From contig OZ241874.1 in assembly GCA_965203305.1 (NCBI GenBank), positions 930,001-994,000 of the forward strand: DNA of 64,000 nt, in the 5' to 3' direction. Of the stretch, positions 16,859-25,158 are shown piece by piece (position 1 is the first letter of the stretch; each line of letters starts with the position of its first letter). The position numbers and the translations under genes are program-made. The notes beneath the pieces were generated by a model. It saw only the letters and a program-made list of their open reading frames with translations, was not told the origin of the DNA and ran no database searches. The stretch is from Bin80 sp965203305 (lineage in GTDB: Bacteria; Bacteroidota; Rhodothermia; Rhodothermales; Bin80).

Positions 16859-19800
16859 ATGAACTATGAAATACATAAAAAATGGGGGGGGGGGGCAGGA
16901 TGCCTCTTTCTGCTTCTTTTCCTTGCCACTTCCGGGGCATTGGCCCAGACCCGCTACATTGACCCGGTGCATGGTATAGAGGATGGCGACTGTACGAGTT
17001 CGGATCCTGCCGCGGCTTCGGATGGACCGTGTACGCTGACGCGCGCCTTTGTTTCTGCAAATCAGACGGCGGATGCCACTTTCTTGATCCGGGTTCACCG
17101 GGTGGGTGGCACGGTGGAGATTCCTGCACCGACAGCTTCCCTGACCGAATCCATCACTTTTGGCACCTATGTCCGAGGAGCGACATCGGCATCTTCTGTA
17201 GAGGGGAAGATCATGTTTACAGGCAAATTCAAGGTAGGCATTGAAGGTCAGGTTGCACTTGCCCCGAAAGCGAAGGTCCAGTTTGAGGATCTCACGCTTG
17301 ATTCTGGAAACAGGTGGGATACCTCGGCTGATGCTCCTCGCCCTGTGTTCAAAGATGCGAATGAGGCGGAGAAGAGAATTATTATTGCCGACAGCCTGAT
17401 CGTACTTCCATCCAATTCAAAGATTGACAAGTTGATTGTCTCAACAGATTTGACGGTCAGAGGGAAAAAGAAACGGCTCTTCCTTGATGAGCTGGTCGTC
17501 AAGCGTGGAGCTACCCTGACCTTGCAAACAGAGGACAGGGCAACGGGTGGGGTCAGTATTGCCATGAAAAAGGGAGACACGAGCGGGAAGATCACTGTGG
17601 ATGGTGATATTGTGGGCAAGGAGGGGGTGGATGGTACGAGGGAATACAAGAAGGCTCCGATCTGGATTATGGCGCACAACCAGGATGCACGCCCTTATCG
17701 GGGAGATGGAAGTGATTACTACACAACCAGTGATACCGGCTGTCTGCGCATTACAGGCAGCGGAACAGTTGATGTTGAGATCCGCATCATGGCAATGGGG
17801 AATTTCTGTGTTGATCTGAAGAGAGTTGGCAGGGTAGCCGTGGCAGGGAGTATTGTGGAGCGGGGGGGAGATGCCGATGCGACGACCAGAGCCGGGAAAA
17901 ATATCACGACAGATGTCTTCTTCAAAAACGAGGTTGTTCTGGATGGCGATCTGGAGCAGTGGAATGATGCACGGGTGGTGTTTGAGAAGGGGGCAACGAT
18001 CAGGGGGGATATGATTCTGGATGACGGTGCTGTGCCGGACGATATATTTCGGTCTTCGGTCTATGGAGCGGCGCGGGATGCCAGTGTCCGCAAGGGAGTA
18101 CAGATGGGGGGCAGCAGCAGCAACTATACTTGTGAATATGTGACGGGAAAATCTGCAGCACATATTCCGGGGGTGCAGTTTATGGGTGTAGCGAAGATTG
18201 CGGGGGAATTGCATGTGCGATCAAATACGCTCATAAACGGAGCTCCCAATGCTGCCAAGGCCAGTGCTCCATCGTGTGCTCCGCGGGTTCTATTCATGGC
18301 TCCAGAGGCAAAGTCCACTACTCCCACTGCCGGACTTGCGGTATTGTCTTCCATTGGCGGGGATTTAGCCGTGGAGGACACGGCAGGCTTTTACAGCAAG
18401 GGGCGGGTGTATCTGGATTCTGATATGGATGGAACGGGCGCGGCAATGCGCCGGACGGTGCACAATGTGCAGGTGGGCGGTGACTTGGCTGCCGGGGGCA
18501 ACACCATCGGAATGGCCTCCCCGTCCACCTCCAGCATGGACGGGATGTGCACGGGGAAGGATCTTTCGTTGTCCTTCGGGAATCACCTCGTACTTACGGA
18601 TGCCGCTGAGAGCGTGATCATTGGGGACAAGACGAACGGGCTCACGCTGGGGGCCCTGGTGACCCGTGGAGATCTGCGGGTGGAATCTGGGAAAGGTCCA
18701 CTCACGGTGACAACCTTGCATGTGGGTTCTGGTGCCGAGTTGATGTCCACCAAGGATGTGAAGGTGACGGAGTCGTTGATTCTGCAGGGAGAGCTGAGTG
18801 GGGAGCTGGACGAGGCATCCACGATCAAGAAGCTGACCTATGGGAGCCGGACTACGGATGTTGTGAAGAAGGCTTCTCTGGTCACGATGCTGGATGCGCT
18901 TGCGATCCATGTAGGCAGCGGGGAGTTGCGTCTGGACGAGATGTACCAGACAAAGAACCTGGGGCTGTGCAGTGGCACGCTGTCGCTGGTGGATGTGGAA
19001 AGTACGACCGACTCGACCCTGCATGTGACGGAGCAGATCACGGTGCAGAACGGGATGCTGGTGAAGGATACGAATGATCCGGGAAGTATCTCCACGGACA
19101 AGGCAAAGTCCGCCAATATTCTTGATCGGTATGTGTTGACCTACATCACGCCGGGCAAGCGTACGGTGACCGATGCACTGGAATGGTTTGATCCGCAGGA
19201 TGTGATCGTAAATCATGCGAAGGCAGAGATCACGGCGAGTGGAGACCGCTCGATCATGGGCAAGCTGACGATCACGAAGGGGAAGCTGATCGTGGACGGG
19301 GAGTTGACGGTGGGGACTTCTACGCTGAATCGCAAGGGATATTCTGGCAATGTGAATGTGCAGAAGTACAGTGTGTTGCTTACCTCCGGCGCACTGGAAA
19401 CCAAGGGGCAGGATGTGATGGTGCACGGGAGGGTGACCGTCGAAGGAAAAAGCAAACTCGTGACCGGAGGCGGGGATTTGCATGTACTGGGTCGGGTGGA
19501 AGATGGGGAATATGCATACGACACGGCGCAAGTGTTACTTCTCAACAAGGATGCAGTGGTGGATCTGGGGGAGGGCACTTTGCTGCTGGGTCCGGCAGAC
19601 ACGAAAAAGCGGAACAATCTGCGGGATGAGAATGGCTTCAATACGGGTGGGGGGAGCGGCGTGACTTCGCGCCCGAATGCGTCACTGACGCTGACGGGGA
19701 GTCTGACGGCGGGGATGATCAAAGTTCCGAAGGGGAGCAAGGAAACCATCATTGATGCGAGTTCGGACAGCAAGATGCTGGGGACGGTTGTTTTTGATGG

Positions 19801-22093
19801 CACGAAGACCCCGGGAACGGGGAACATGGACGGAACGCTGTATCTGAGGAGTACCACCACTGCCGGGAAGATGCTGACGGTAGACAGTCTGTCGGCGATG
19901 CAGGGCTCGGTCGAGACCAGTAACAAAAAGGTGGTGATCACCAAAGCTGTTGCTCTGCATTCGGCCACGCTCTTTCTGCATAGTGACACGACGGAGTTCA
20001 TGGGTGATGTGATGGTGAGCGGTACGGGCGGGCTGAACGCGGATGTGAACAAGGATACGAAGGCCCGTTCGGTGCTGATCCACGGAGCGTTTACGCAACG
20101 GAAAGGGACGACCAGTGGAGACATCGCGGGGGTGAAACTGGATTCCACGACAACGAAGACGGTGATGGGGAATTATATGGTGGACTCGGACACCGTGCGG
20201 TATGTGGCGGAACCGGGCTCCAAATTGATCCTGCACAGGGACTTCCACTTTGCAAAGAACGGGAAGCTGAACGCGACGGTGGAGTTCACGGGGGACAGTG
20301 TGCAGGTGTTGATGACGGGGGCAAAGGCAGAATTGCACAGTGTCACGGTGAACAACGCAGAGGGGCTGCTGCTGAAAAGCGATGTCATGCAGCAGAGGAT
20401 GGCCACCCTGACGCTCCGTCGAGGCAAGATTCACAGCATGCCGATGGACGGCATGTTTATGTGGACGGTGCAGAATGTGCAGGTGGAGCAGGAGTTGCGT
20501 GGTCGGCTGTCGGCGCAGGAAGGAGACAAGTGTGGTGCGGACAATGACGATCCATGCCAGGCGACGATCTTGCGTGGCTCCAGTCAGTCGTATGTCGGGG
20601 TTCCGGTGGTTCGTCACCTGTTACAGGGGACAGCAGGGGCAGGGTTCGAGAGCGGGGGATACCTGTACCCGGTGGGGATGAAAGAAGGAGCGGTGTCGCA
20701 CTATCGTCCGTTGATCCTGCAACTGTCTTCGGACCTGAATGACACGACTGCCGTGACCGTGTCTCCGATCATGGACTCCGAGAAGAGGCCTCTGAACCTC
20801 ACGGTTCCAACAGCGGGCGGCAGTCTGACGCTGGATGTGCATGCCCCGTTCTTCTGGAAAATTGATTTGGGGGAGGAAGATTTGCAAGAGAATACAAATA
20901 TTCGGCTTGCAGCGGCGGGACTCCAGAATGTGGCAGATGTCCAGGGGTTGCGGATCGTGCAGTGGGACTGCATGTGGAAGAATCCGAAGCTGGCAGGACG
21001 GGTTCCTGCCCAGGCGGATGCGGGTTCATTTGCGATAAACGGATATCTCAATGGAGTGGTGAACCTGACGCAGGAGGGGATTGGTCTGGAAAGCTGTGCG
21101 ATTCTGGGGATTGCGGCGAAAGGGGCGGAGAATCCGATTGATCAGGCAGATCTGGGCGGGGGGCAGGCGATGGTCCAGTTCATTCACAATGTGCCGCTGC
21201 CCACACAGGTGGAGGTGCATCTGGGGGACATCCGAATTGGCAGCGGAATGCAGTTCCGCAGTGCTACGGAGTATCGTCCCGTGGGGGCAGGCAGTCATGA
21301 ACTGAAGATCCAGGCGGCGGGAGTGCCAGCAGAGCAGGCGATCACGAGTACTCTGTCCCTGAATCCGAACACGAATACGGTGGTGATTGCCCATGGGAGT
21401 CTGGCAGAGCCGAAGCTGAAGATGCTGGACATGCGAATGACTTCTTCGGTGGCCGCCAAGGCAGAGGTGCGGCTGGTGCACGGATCTGCGGATCTGGGAG
21501 CAGCGCAGGTGCAGGTGATGGACCCGGCCGATCCCATGATGCCGGTGAGTACCCTGGCGGGGAATCTGATGCTGAATGAGGAGACCCGGCGATACGCCTC
21601 GCTGGATCCGTTGGTTCAGGTCATGCGTGTGAAGTCTGCAGATGGAGAGTTACAGGAGTTCTACGAGCTGGACCTGTACGGGTATGGAGGGCAGACGCTG
21701 GTGCTGAACCTATCCGGGATGCGGAACGATCTGACGATCCTGGGAGTGGACCGAAATGGAGAGATCGTCCCGGTACAGACGGTGACCGGGGTAGAAGAGG
21801 GCGCAGAGCTTCCGACGGAGTTTGCGCTGCATGGCAACTATCCGAACCCGTTCAATCCGATCACAAGAATCCAGTTTGACCTGCCGGAGAATGCGCAGGT
21901 GCAGGTCCAGATTGTAGACATGCTGGGACGGGAGGTGATCACGCTGCCAGCGCAGGAATTTGAGGCTGGCGCGAACCGGAGCGTAGAACTCCATGCCACC
22001 AGCCTGGCGAGCGGGACCTACCTGTACCGGCTGATCGCAACCGGTGCAGAGCAGAGGCATGTGAAGACCGGACGCATGACGCTGGTGAAGTAA
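16859..22093 (+). CDS. Giant exported surface protein with DUF4397 and T9SS sorting domain (poly-G tract in signal peptide, in frame)
   Basis: A 1744-residue protein. The signal peptide (residues 1-30, with GCLFLLLFLATSGALAQ) is interrupted near its start by W-G-G-G encoded by twelve G (16884-16895). Mature residues 31-70 (YIDPVHG, GDC, SDGPCTL) resemble the head of pectin-lyase-like beta-helix proteins. Residues ~70-1400 are beta-rich and semi-repetitive, with many V-x-G-x-L-x-V units. A DUF4397-like domain lies at about 1435-1600 (FIHNVPLPTQVEVHLGDIRI, VRLVHGSADLG), and the last 90 residues are a T9SS type A sorting domain (HGNYPNPFNPITRIQFDLPE, SGTYLYRL). Expected role: adhesin or surface layer, exported by Sec then T9SS. 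It is a close paralogue of the gene at 45342-50677. A perfect terminator follows. Confidence 0.88.
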   Translation: MNYEIHKKWGGGAGCLFLLLFLATSGALAQTRYIDPVHGIEDGDCTSSDPAAASDGPCTLTRAFVSANQTADATFLIRVHRVGGTVEIPAPTASLTESITFGTYVRGATSASSVEGKIMFTGKFKVGIEGQVALAPKAKVQFEDLTLDSGNRWDTSADAPRPVFKDANEAEKRIIIADSLIVLPSNSKIDKLIVSTDLTVRGKKKRLFLDELVVKRGATLTLQTEDRATGGVSIAMKKGDTSGKITVDGDIVGKEGVDGTREYKKAPIWIMAHNQDARPYRGDGSDYYTTSDTGCLRITGSGTVDVEIRIMAMGNFCVDLKRVGRVAVAGSIVERGGDADATTRAGKNITTDVFFKNEVVLDGDLEQWNDARVVFEKGATIRGDMILDDGAVPDDIFRSSVYGAARDASVRKGVQMGGSSSNYTCEYVTGKSAAHIPGVQFMGVAKIAGELHVRSNTLINGAPNAAKASAPSCAPRVLFMAPEAKSTTPTAGLAVLSSIGGDLAVEDTAGFYSKGRVYLDSDMDGTGAAMRRTVHNVQVGGDLAAGGNTIGMASPSTSSMDGMCTGKDLSLSFGNHLVLTDAAESVIIGDKTNGLTLGALVTRGDLRVESGKGPLTVTTLHVGSGAELMSTKDVKVTESLILQGELSGELDEASTIKKLTYGSRTTDVVKKASLVTMLDALAIHVGSGELRLDEMYQTKNLGLCSGTLSLVDVESTTDSTLHVTEQITVQNGMLVKDTNDPGSISTDKAKSANILDRYVLTYITPGKRTVTDALEWFDPQDVIVNHAKAEITASGDRSIMGKLTITKGKLIVDGELTVGTSTLNRKGYSGNVNVQKYSVLLTSGALETKGQDVMVHGRVTVEGKSKLVTGGGDLHVLGRVEDGEYAYDTAQVLLLNKDAVVDLGEGTLLLGPADTKKRNNLRDENGFNTGGGSGVTSRPNASLTLTGSLTAGMIKVPKGSKETIIDASSDSKMLGTVVFDGTKTPGTGNMDGTLYLRSTTTAGKMLTVDSLSAMQGSVETSNKKVVITKAVALHSATLFLHSDTTEFMGDVMVSGTGGLNADVNKDTKARSVLIHGAFTQRKGTTSGDIAGVKLDSTTTKTVMGNYMVDSDTVRYVAEPGSKLILHRDFHFAKNGKLNATVEFTGDSVQVLMTGAKAELHSVTVNNAEGLLLKSDVMQQRMATLTLRRGKIHSMPMDGMFMWTVQNVQVEQELRGRLSAQEGDKCGADNDDPCQATILRGSSQSYVGVPVVRHLLQGTAGAGFESGGYLYPVGMKEGAVSHYRPLILQLSSDLNDTTAVTVSPIMDSEKRPLNLTVPTAGGSLTLDVHAPFFWKIDLGEEDLQENTNIRLAAAGLQNVADVQGLRIVQWDCMWKNPKLAGRVPAQADAGSFAINGYLNGVVNLTQEGIGLESCAILGIAAKGAENPIDQADLGGGQAMVQFIHNVPLPTQVEVHLGDIRIGSGMQFRSATEYRPVGAGSHELKIQAAGVPAEQAITSTLSLNPNTNTVVIAHGSLAEPKLKMLDMRMTSSVAAKAEVRLVHGSADLGAAQVQVMDPADPMMPVSTLAGNLMLNEETRRYASLDPLVQVMRVKSADGELQEFYELDLYGYGGQTLVLNLSGMRNDLTILGVDRNGEIVPVQTVTGVEEGAELPTEFALHGNYPNPFNPITRIQFDLPENAQVQVQIVDMLGREVITLPAQEFEAGANRSVELHATSLASGTYLYRLIATGAEQRHVKTGRMTLVK
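16884..16895 (+). repeat. Poly-G tract (G12) inside the signal-peptide coding region, ON length
   Basis: Twelve consecutive G from the ninth codon on. With 12 (or 9) G the frame passes from HKKW into the hydrophobic signal peptide and the full 1744 residues. With 10, 11 or 13 G it would not. Such tracts are classical slipped-strand contingency loci. Confidence 0.85.
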
Positions 22094-22128
22094 GAAATAA
22101 CCAAGAAGGCTGTGCAAGAAGTGTGGCA

Positions 22129-22164
22129 GAGCACCCCGATATGCAATGACATATCGGGGTGCTC
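22129..22164 (+). terminator. Hairpin terminator after the first giant surface protein
   Basis: A perfect 14-bp inverted repeat, GAGCACCCCGATAT and its complement, around an 8-base loop (GCAATGAC), 35 bases past the stop codon. There is no long T run after it. The same GCACCCCGATA stem occurs after the paralogous gene (45283-45312). Confidence 0.8.
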
Positions 22165-22325
22165 CAGGTTTATGGGGGAAAGCTGACGGATGGTCCCATG
22201 GTCCGTTCCGGTTGTGTCGCCTGTCACGAGCCAGTGTACTTGGCACATGTGAGGATCCGGTGTGGAAAACCAGGGAAGTGAATCCACTGTCTGCATTAGA
22301 ATCGGATACACCAGCTTTATTGCAC

Positions 22326-22423
22326 GAGCCTATTGCAAAAATCGCAGATAACGAAGAAACATTGCTCTGGGAACACTTAAGGGCACATCAGATCAGACAT
22401 GAATATATTTTTGCAAGAGCTTC
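22326..22423 (-). repeat. 98-bp MITE-like repeat, copy 1 (reverse orientation)
   Basis: Plus strand begins GAGCCTATTGCAAAAATCGC and ends ATTTTTGCAAGAGCTTC, forming terminal inverted repeats with core CTCTTGCAAAAA. Reverse-complemented it aligns end to end with the copy at 42678-42775 (both 98 bases), including CTTAAGTGTTCCCAGAGCAA versus CTGTAAGCATTCTCAGAGCG. GCAC flanks both ends (22322-22325 and 22424-22427), a possible 4-bp target duplication. Confidence 0.75.
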
Positions 22424-22724
22424 GCACACATAAACCACTCTCAGTGCAAAGATACTCTGTTGAGCAGAGTCCTTCAGGCAGGACTGAAAGAAAAAGCTCT
22501 CCTCTCCATAAGATGAAGCATGAATCAAACAGTTTCATAACCTGCCTGTATCATCATCATGCGATTAGCTCATGCTCCATGCGATTTTTCAGAAATAAAA
22601 GAGTGAATACTTTATAACTCTGTTCGAGGTGTCAGTTTGGGGCACGGGCCAAAGAATCAGATTCTTGGCAGGTTCACCGAAGGTGATTATCCTTGCCTCT
22701 GTCTCATAAACAAGAATTATCATT

Positions 22725-23579
22725 ATGGTTACCAGAAGAGAATTTCTGGCTCGGTCAGGAGGAGGGATCCTTTTGGCAGGCCTTCCCAGAAAGAATTTGA
22801 CCATAAAGGATGTGATTAATTTGATTGTGGAAGAGATCTCTGGAGCACAACTGAACCCGACAGTGGATACAGTCAAGTCGGGAGACCCGTCCCAGCCAGT
22901 CCGGGCGGTTCTCACCACTTTTCTGGCAACGCAGTCAATTGTTGACTACGCAGTACAGCACAATGTGAATCTCATCATAACGCATGAACCGGTCTTCTAC
23001 AATCATCTGGATGAAACTCAGTGGCTGGAGGACAATCCTGTGTATCAGAAAAAGCGAGAGGCTCTGGAAGATAACGGAATTGTGGTATGGAGATGTCACG
23101 ACTACTGGCATGCATACAAGCCGAGTGGTATTGTAACAGGTGCACTCAAGCTTCTTGGCTGGGAGGCCTATGCGGATACGGATCACCCCCAGTTGTGCCG
23201 GATTCCTCCCGTATCCCTGGCACAACTCTCCCGGTTCATGAAGGCCCGCTTTGGTGCAAAGCGACTGCGTGTGATAGGAGAGGCAGACATGTCATGCAGC
23301 AGGGTAGGGATGCTGCCCGGTGCTACAAGTGGACAGCGGCAAATTGAGATGCTGTCAGATGTGGATGTTCTTGTTGTCGGAGAAGTACGAGAGTGGGAAA
23401 CGACAGAGTATATCCGGGATGCAAACTGGCAGGGCAACGAACAGAAGGGACTGATTGTGCTTGGGCATGCGCTGAGTGAAGAGCCAGGTATGGAGTGGCT
23501 TGCGCAGTGGTTAACTCCGCGATTGCCCGGTGTGATTATAGTACATCAGCCCTGTGGTGATCCGTTCTATTTCGTATAA
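22725..23579 (+). CDS. NIF3-like dinuclear metal-centre protein with a twin-arginine signal
   Basis: A 284-residue NIF3/DUF34-family protein. Metal ligands of the family are visible: THEPVFY (His), RCHDYWHAYKPSG, and GHALSEEPGMEWLA (His and Glu) near the C-terminus. The N-terminus reads TRREFLARSGGGILLAG, an excellent twin-arginine motif followed by a short hydrophobic stretch, so the protein may be exported folded with its metals by Tat. Most NIF3 proteins are cytosolic, and their substrate is not settled (GTP cyclohydrolase and nucleotide-related roles have been proposed). ATG at 22725 is the only start that gives the Tat motif. The gene stands alone between convergent neighbours. Confidence 0.85.
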   Translation: MVTRREFLARSGGGILLAGLPRKNLTIKDVINLIVEEISGAQLNPTVDTVKSGDPSQPVRAVLTTFLATQSIVDYAVQHNVNLIITHEPVFYNHLDETQWLEDNPVYQKKREALEDNGIVVWRCHDYWHAYKPSGIVTGALKLLGWEAYADTDHPQLCRIPPVSLAQLSRFMKARFGAKRLRVIGEADMSCSRVGMLPGATSGQRQIEMLSDVDVLVVGEVREWETTEYIRDANWQGNEQKGLIVLGHALSEEPGMEWLAQWLTPRLPGVIIVHQPCGDPFYFV

Positions 23580-23657
23580 ACGGTCTCCCTGGATCCATGA
23601 TGTGCTTCCTGCCAGCGGGATCCTGTACAGGACAGACTCTAAACAAGCAGATACCTG

Positions 23658-25064
23658 TCAGATGTCGGCAGGGGGAGCATCATAATCCGGGTTTGGGCGG
23701 GGCATAAGAGCACCAGCTTCCTCTCTCCATGCTCTCAGTCGTTGTAACAGATCCTGTGTAATTCCGGGTTCAACCTGGCTAATGTCTCTAGCCTCTCCCG
23801 GATCTGAATCAAGATCATAAAGCTCAGCAGAGTCATCCTCAAACCACTCAATGAGCTTGTACTTTCCATGAAGGGACGCTCCAGAGGGGCGATTTGCAGA
23901 GCCGTGATAATGGGGAAAGTGCCAGTAAAGTGTTCGGTCTGATACAAGTTTCGCAGACAGATCCATGCCATCAACTGGAGTGGAGAGTGGAACTCCGGCC
24001 AGTGCTGCAATGCTCGGGAGCAAATCATCGGTTGTCCCTGATATGTCCATTATTTCAGGCATATCGTGTGGTCCGTCAATGATCAGGGGAATCCGGATTC
24101 CCCCTTCATAGAGCCACCCCTTTCCTGCACGAAGTGGCAGATTGGAAGTTGGTGCCCATCTGCGATCTTCGCTCAGTGTGGACAGTCCTCCGTTGTCTGA
24201 GGTGAAAATAACAAGAGTGTTTTCCCGGAGTCCTGCATGATCCAGTGTCTGCAGAATTCGTCCAACACTTTCGTCCACAGATGCAATCATGGCAGCATAT
24301 GTTGCATTATCCTGAGTTATGCGGGTTGCACCTCCAAAGGCTTCCTGAATAAATTCTGGAGAACTGTCAGCAGCTGAGAACTGCTGAATCTGCTGAGGCT
24401 TGGCCTGCAGCGGCGTATGGACTCCGTAGTGGGAGAGCACCAGGAGAAATGGATGTTCTTGATCAGAGGTGATGAAGTCTGTCGCAAGGTCTGTGAGGCG
24501 ATCTGTCAGGTAAGTGCTGTCTGGATCTGTTTCAAGGTCGGGCACATTTGAGGGAGGAAAATTTTCGCTGGCGTACGGGGCAAAGTAGGATCCAGGCTCC
24601 CCTGCATCATTGACGGCAAGCACAGTTTCGAATCCCTGATATTCTGGACGGAAATCCCCCGTGCCCAGATGCCATTTTCCAATGTACGCTGTATTGTAGC
24701 CAGCCTCTTGGAAAACCTCTCCGATGGTAACCTCTTCAAGTGGAAGGGCATGCTGATACTCGGCCTGGAGAAGACGGCCATTTGCCATTCCTCCAATCCA
24801 GTTGGTGATTTGAAGGCGAGCCGGGTGCTTGCCGGTCATAATACTGGCACGCGTGGGAGAGCAGACGGAGCTGGATGAATAAAATCGGGTGAATCGGGTC
24901 CCTTCAGATGCCAGACGATCAATGTGAGGAGTCCGATAAAACTCGCTTCCGTAGACACTGGTATCCATCCATCCCAGATCGTCAACCAGGATGAGGACGA
25001 CATTCGGCCGGCTGGAACCGCATGCCGTCAAAAATAGCAACAGGAAGATGAGAGAGCGGCTCAT
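23658..25064 (-). CDS. Sulfatase (formylglycine-dependent), predicted lipoprotein
   Basis: A 468-residue alkaline-phosphatase-superfamily sulfatase. The N-terminus has a lipoprotein signal with lipobox LTAC (SRSLIFLLLFLTACGSS). Metal-binding NVVLILVDDLGWMD comes next, then the formylglycine motif C-S-P-T-R (SSVCSPTRASIMTGKHPARL near residue 70), YIGKWHLG and FTSDNGGLS. The substrate would be a sulfate ester, in this phylum often a sulfated polysaccharide or glycosaminoglycan; activation needs a formylglycine-generating or anSME-type enzyme, not seen in the window. Convergent with the NIF3 gene. Confidence 0.92.
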   Translation of the reverse strand: MSRSLIFLLLFLTACGSSRPNVVLILVDDLGWMDTSVYGSEFYRTPHIDRLASEGTRFTRFYSSSSVCSPTRASIMTGKHPARLQITNWIGGMANGRLLQAEYQHALPLEEVTIGEVFQEAGYNTAYIGKWHLGTGDFRPEYQGFETVLAVNDAGEPGSYFAPYASENFPPSNVPDLETDPDSTYLTDRLTDLATDFITSDQEHPFLLVLSHYGVHTPLQAKPQQIQQFSAADSSPEFIQEAFGGATRITQDNATYAAMIASVDESVGRILQTLDHAGLRENTLVIFTSDNGGLSTLSEDRRWAPTSNLPLRAGKGWLYEGGIRIPLIIDGPHDMPEIMDISGTTDDLLPSIAALAGVPLSTPVDGMDLSAKLVSDRTLYWHFPHYHGSANRPSGASLHGKYKLIEWFEDDSAELYDLDSDPGEARDISQVEPGITQDLLQRLRAWREEAGALMPRPNPDYDAPPADI

Positions 25065-25118
25065 AATGTAGTGGCTAACGTATTCAGCTGGCTCACGAGA
25101 AGGTCAATTGGGATTCTG

Positions 25119-25152
25119 GGGTTTTCCACAAGTTTAGTGGAGAGCAGCTTCA
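25119..25152 (+). repeat. Solo end of the ISL3-type element (relic)
   Basis: Reads GGGTTTTCCACAAGTTTAGT then GGAGAGCAGCTT, nearly the same as the left end of the intact IS at 38213 (GGCTCTTCCACAAATTTAGT, GAGGAGCAACTT), about 30 of 36 positions. No transposase lies next to it. It fills the short gap between the sulfatase start and the YhaN stop. Confidence 0.6.
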
Positions 25153-25158
25153 CATTTA

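Larger units (their letters stand above)
22094..22724. other. Intergenic region between surface protein and NIF3 gene
   Basis: About 630 bases without a supported gene. It contains the terminator at 22129-22164 and the 98-bp MITE-like copy at 22326-22423. The remainder shows no further signal that I can defend; the promoter of the NIF3 gene should lie in its last 150 bases. Confidence 0.5.

Noticed and set aside
16613..17098. Minus-strand 161-codon frame over the start of the giant gene
   Set aside because: Antisense shadow of the surface-protein gene and its leader; no family.
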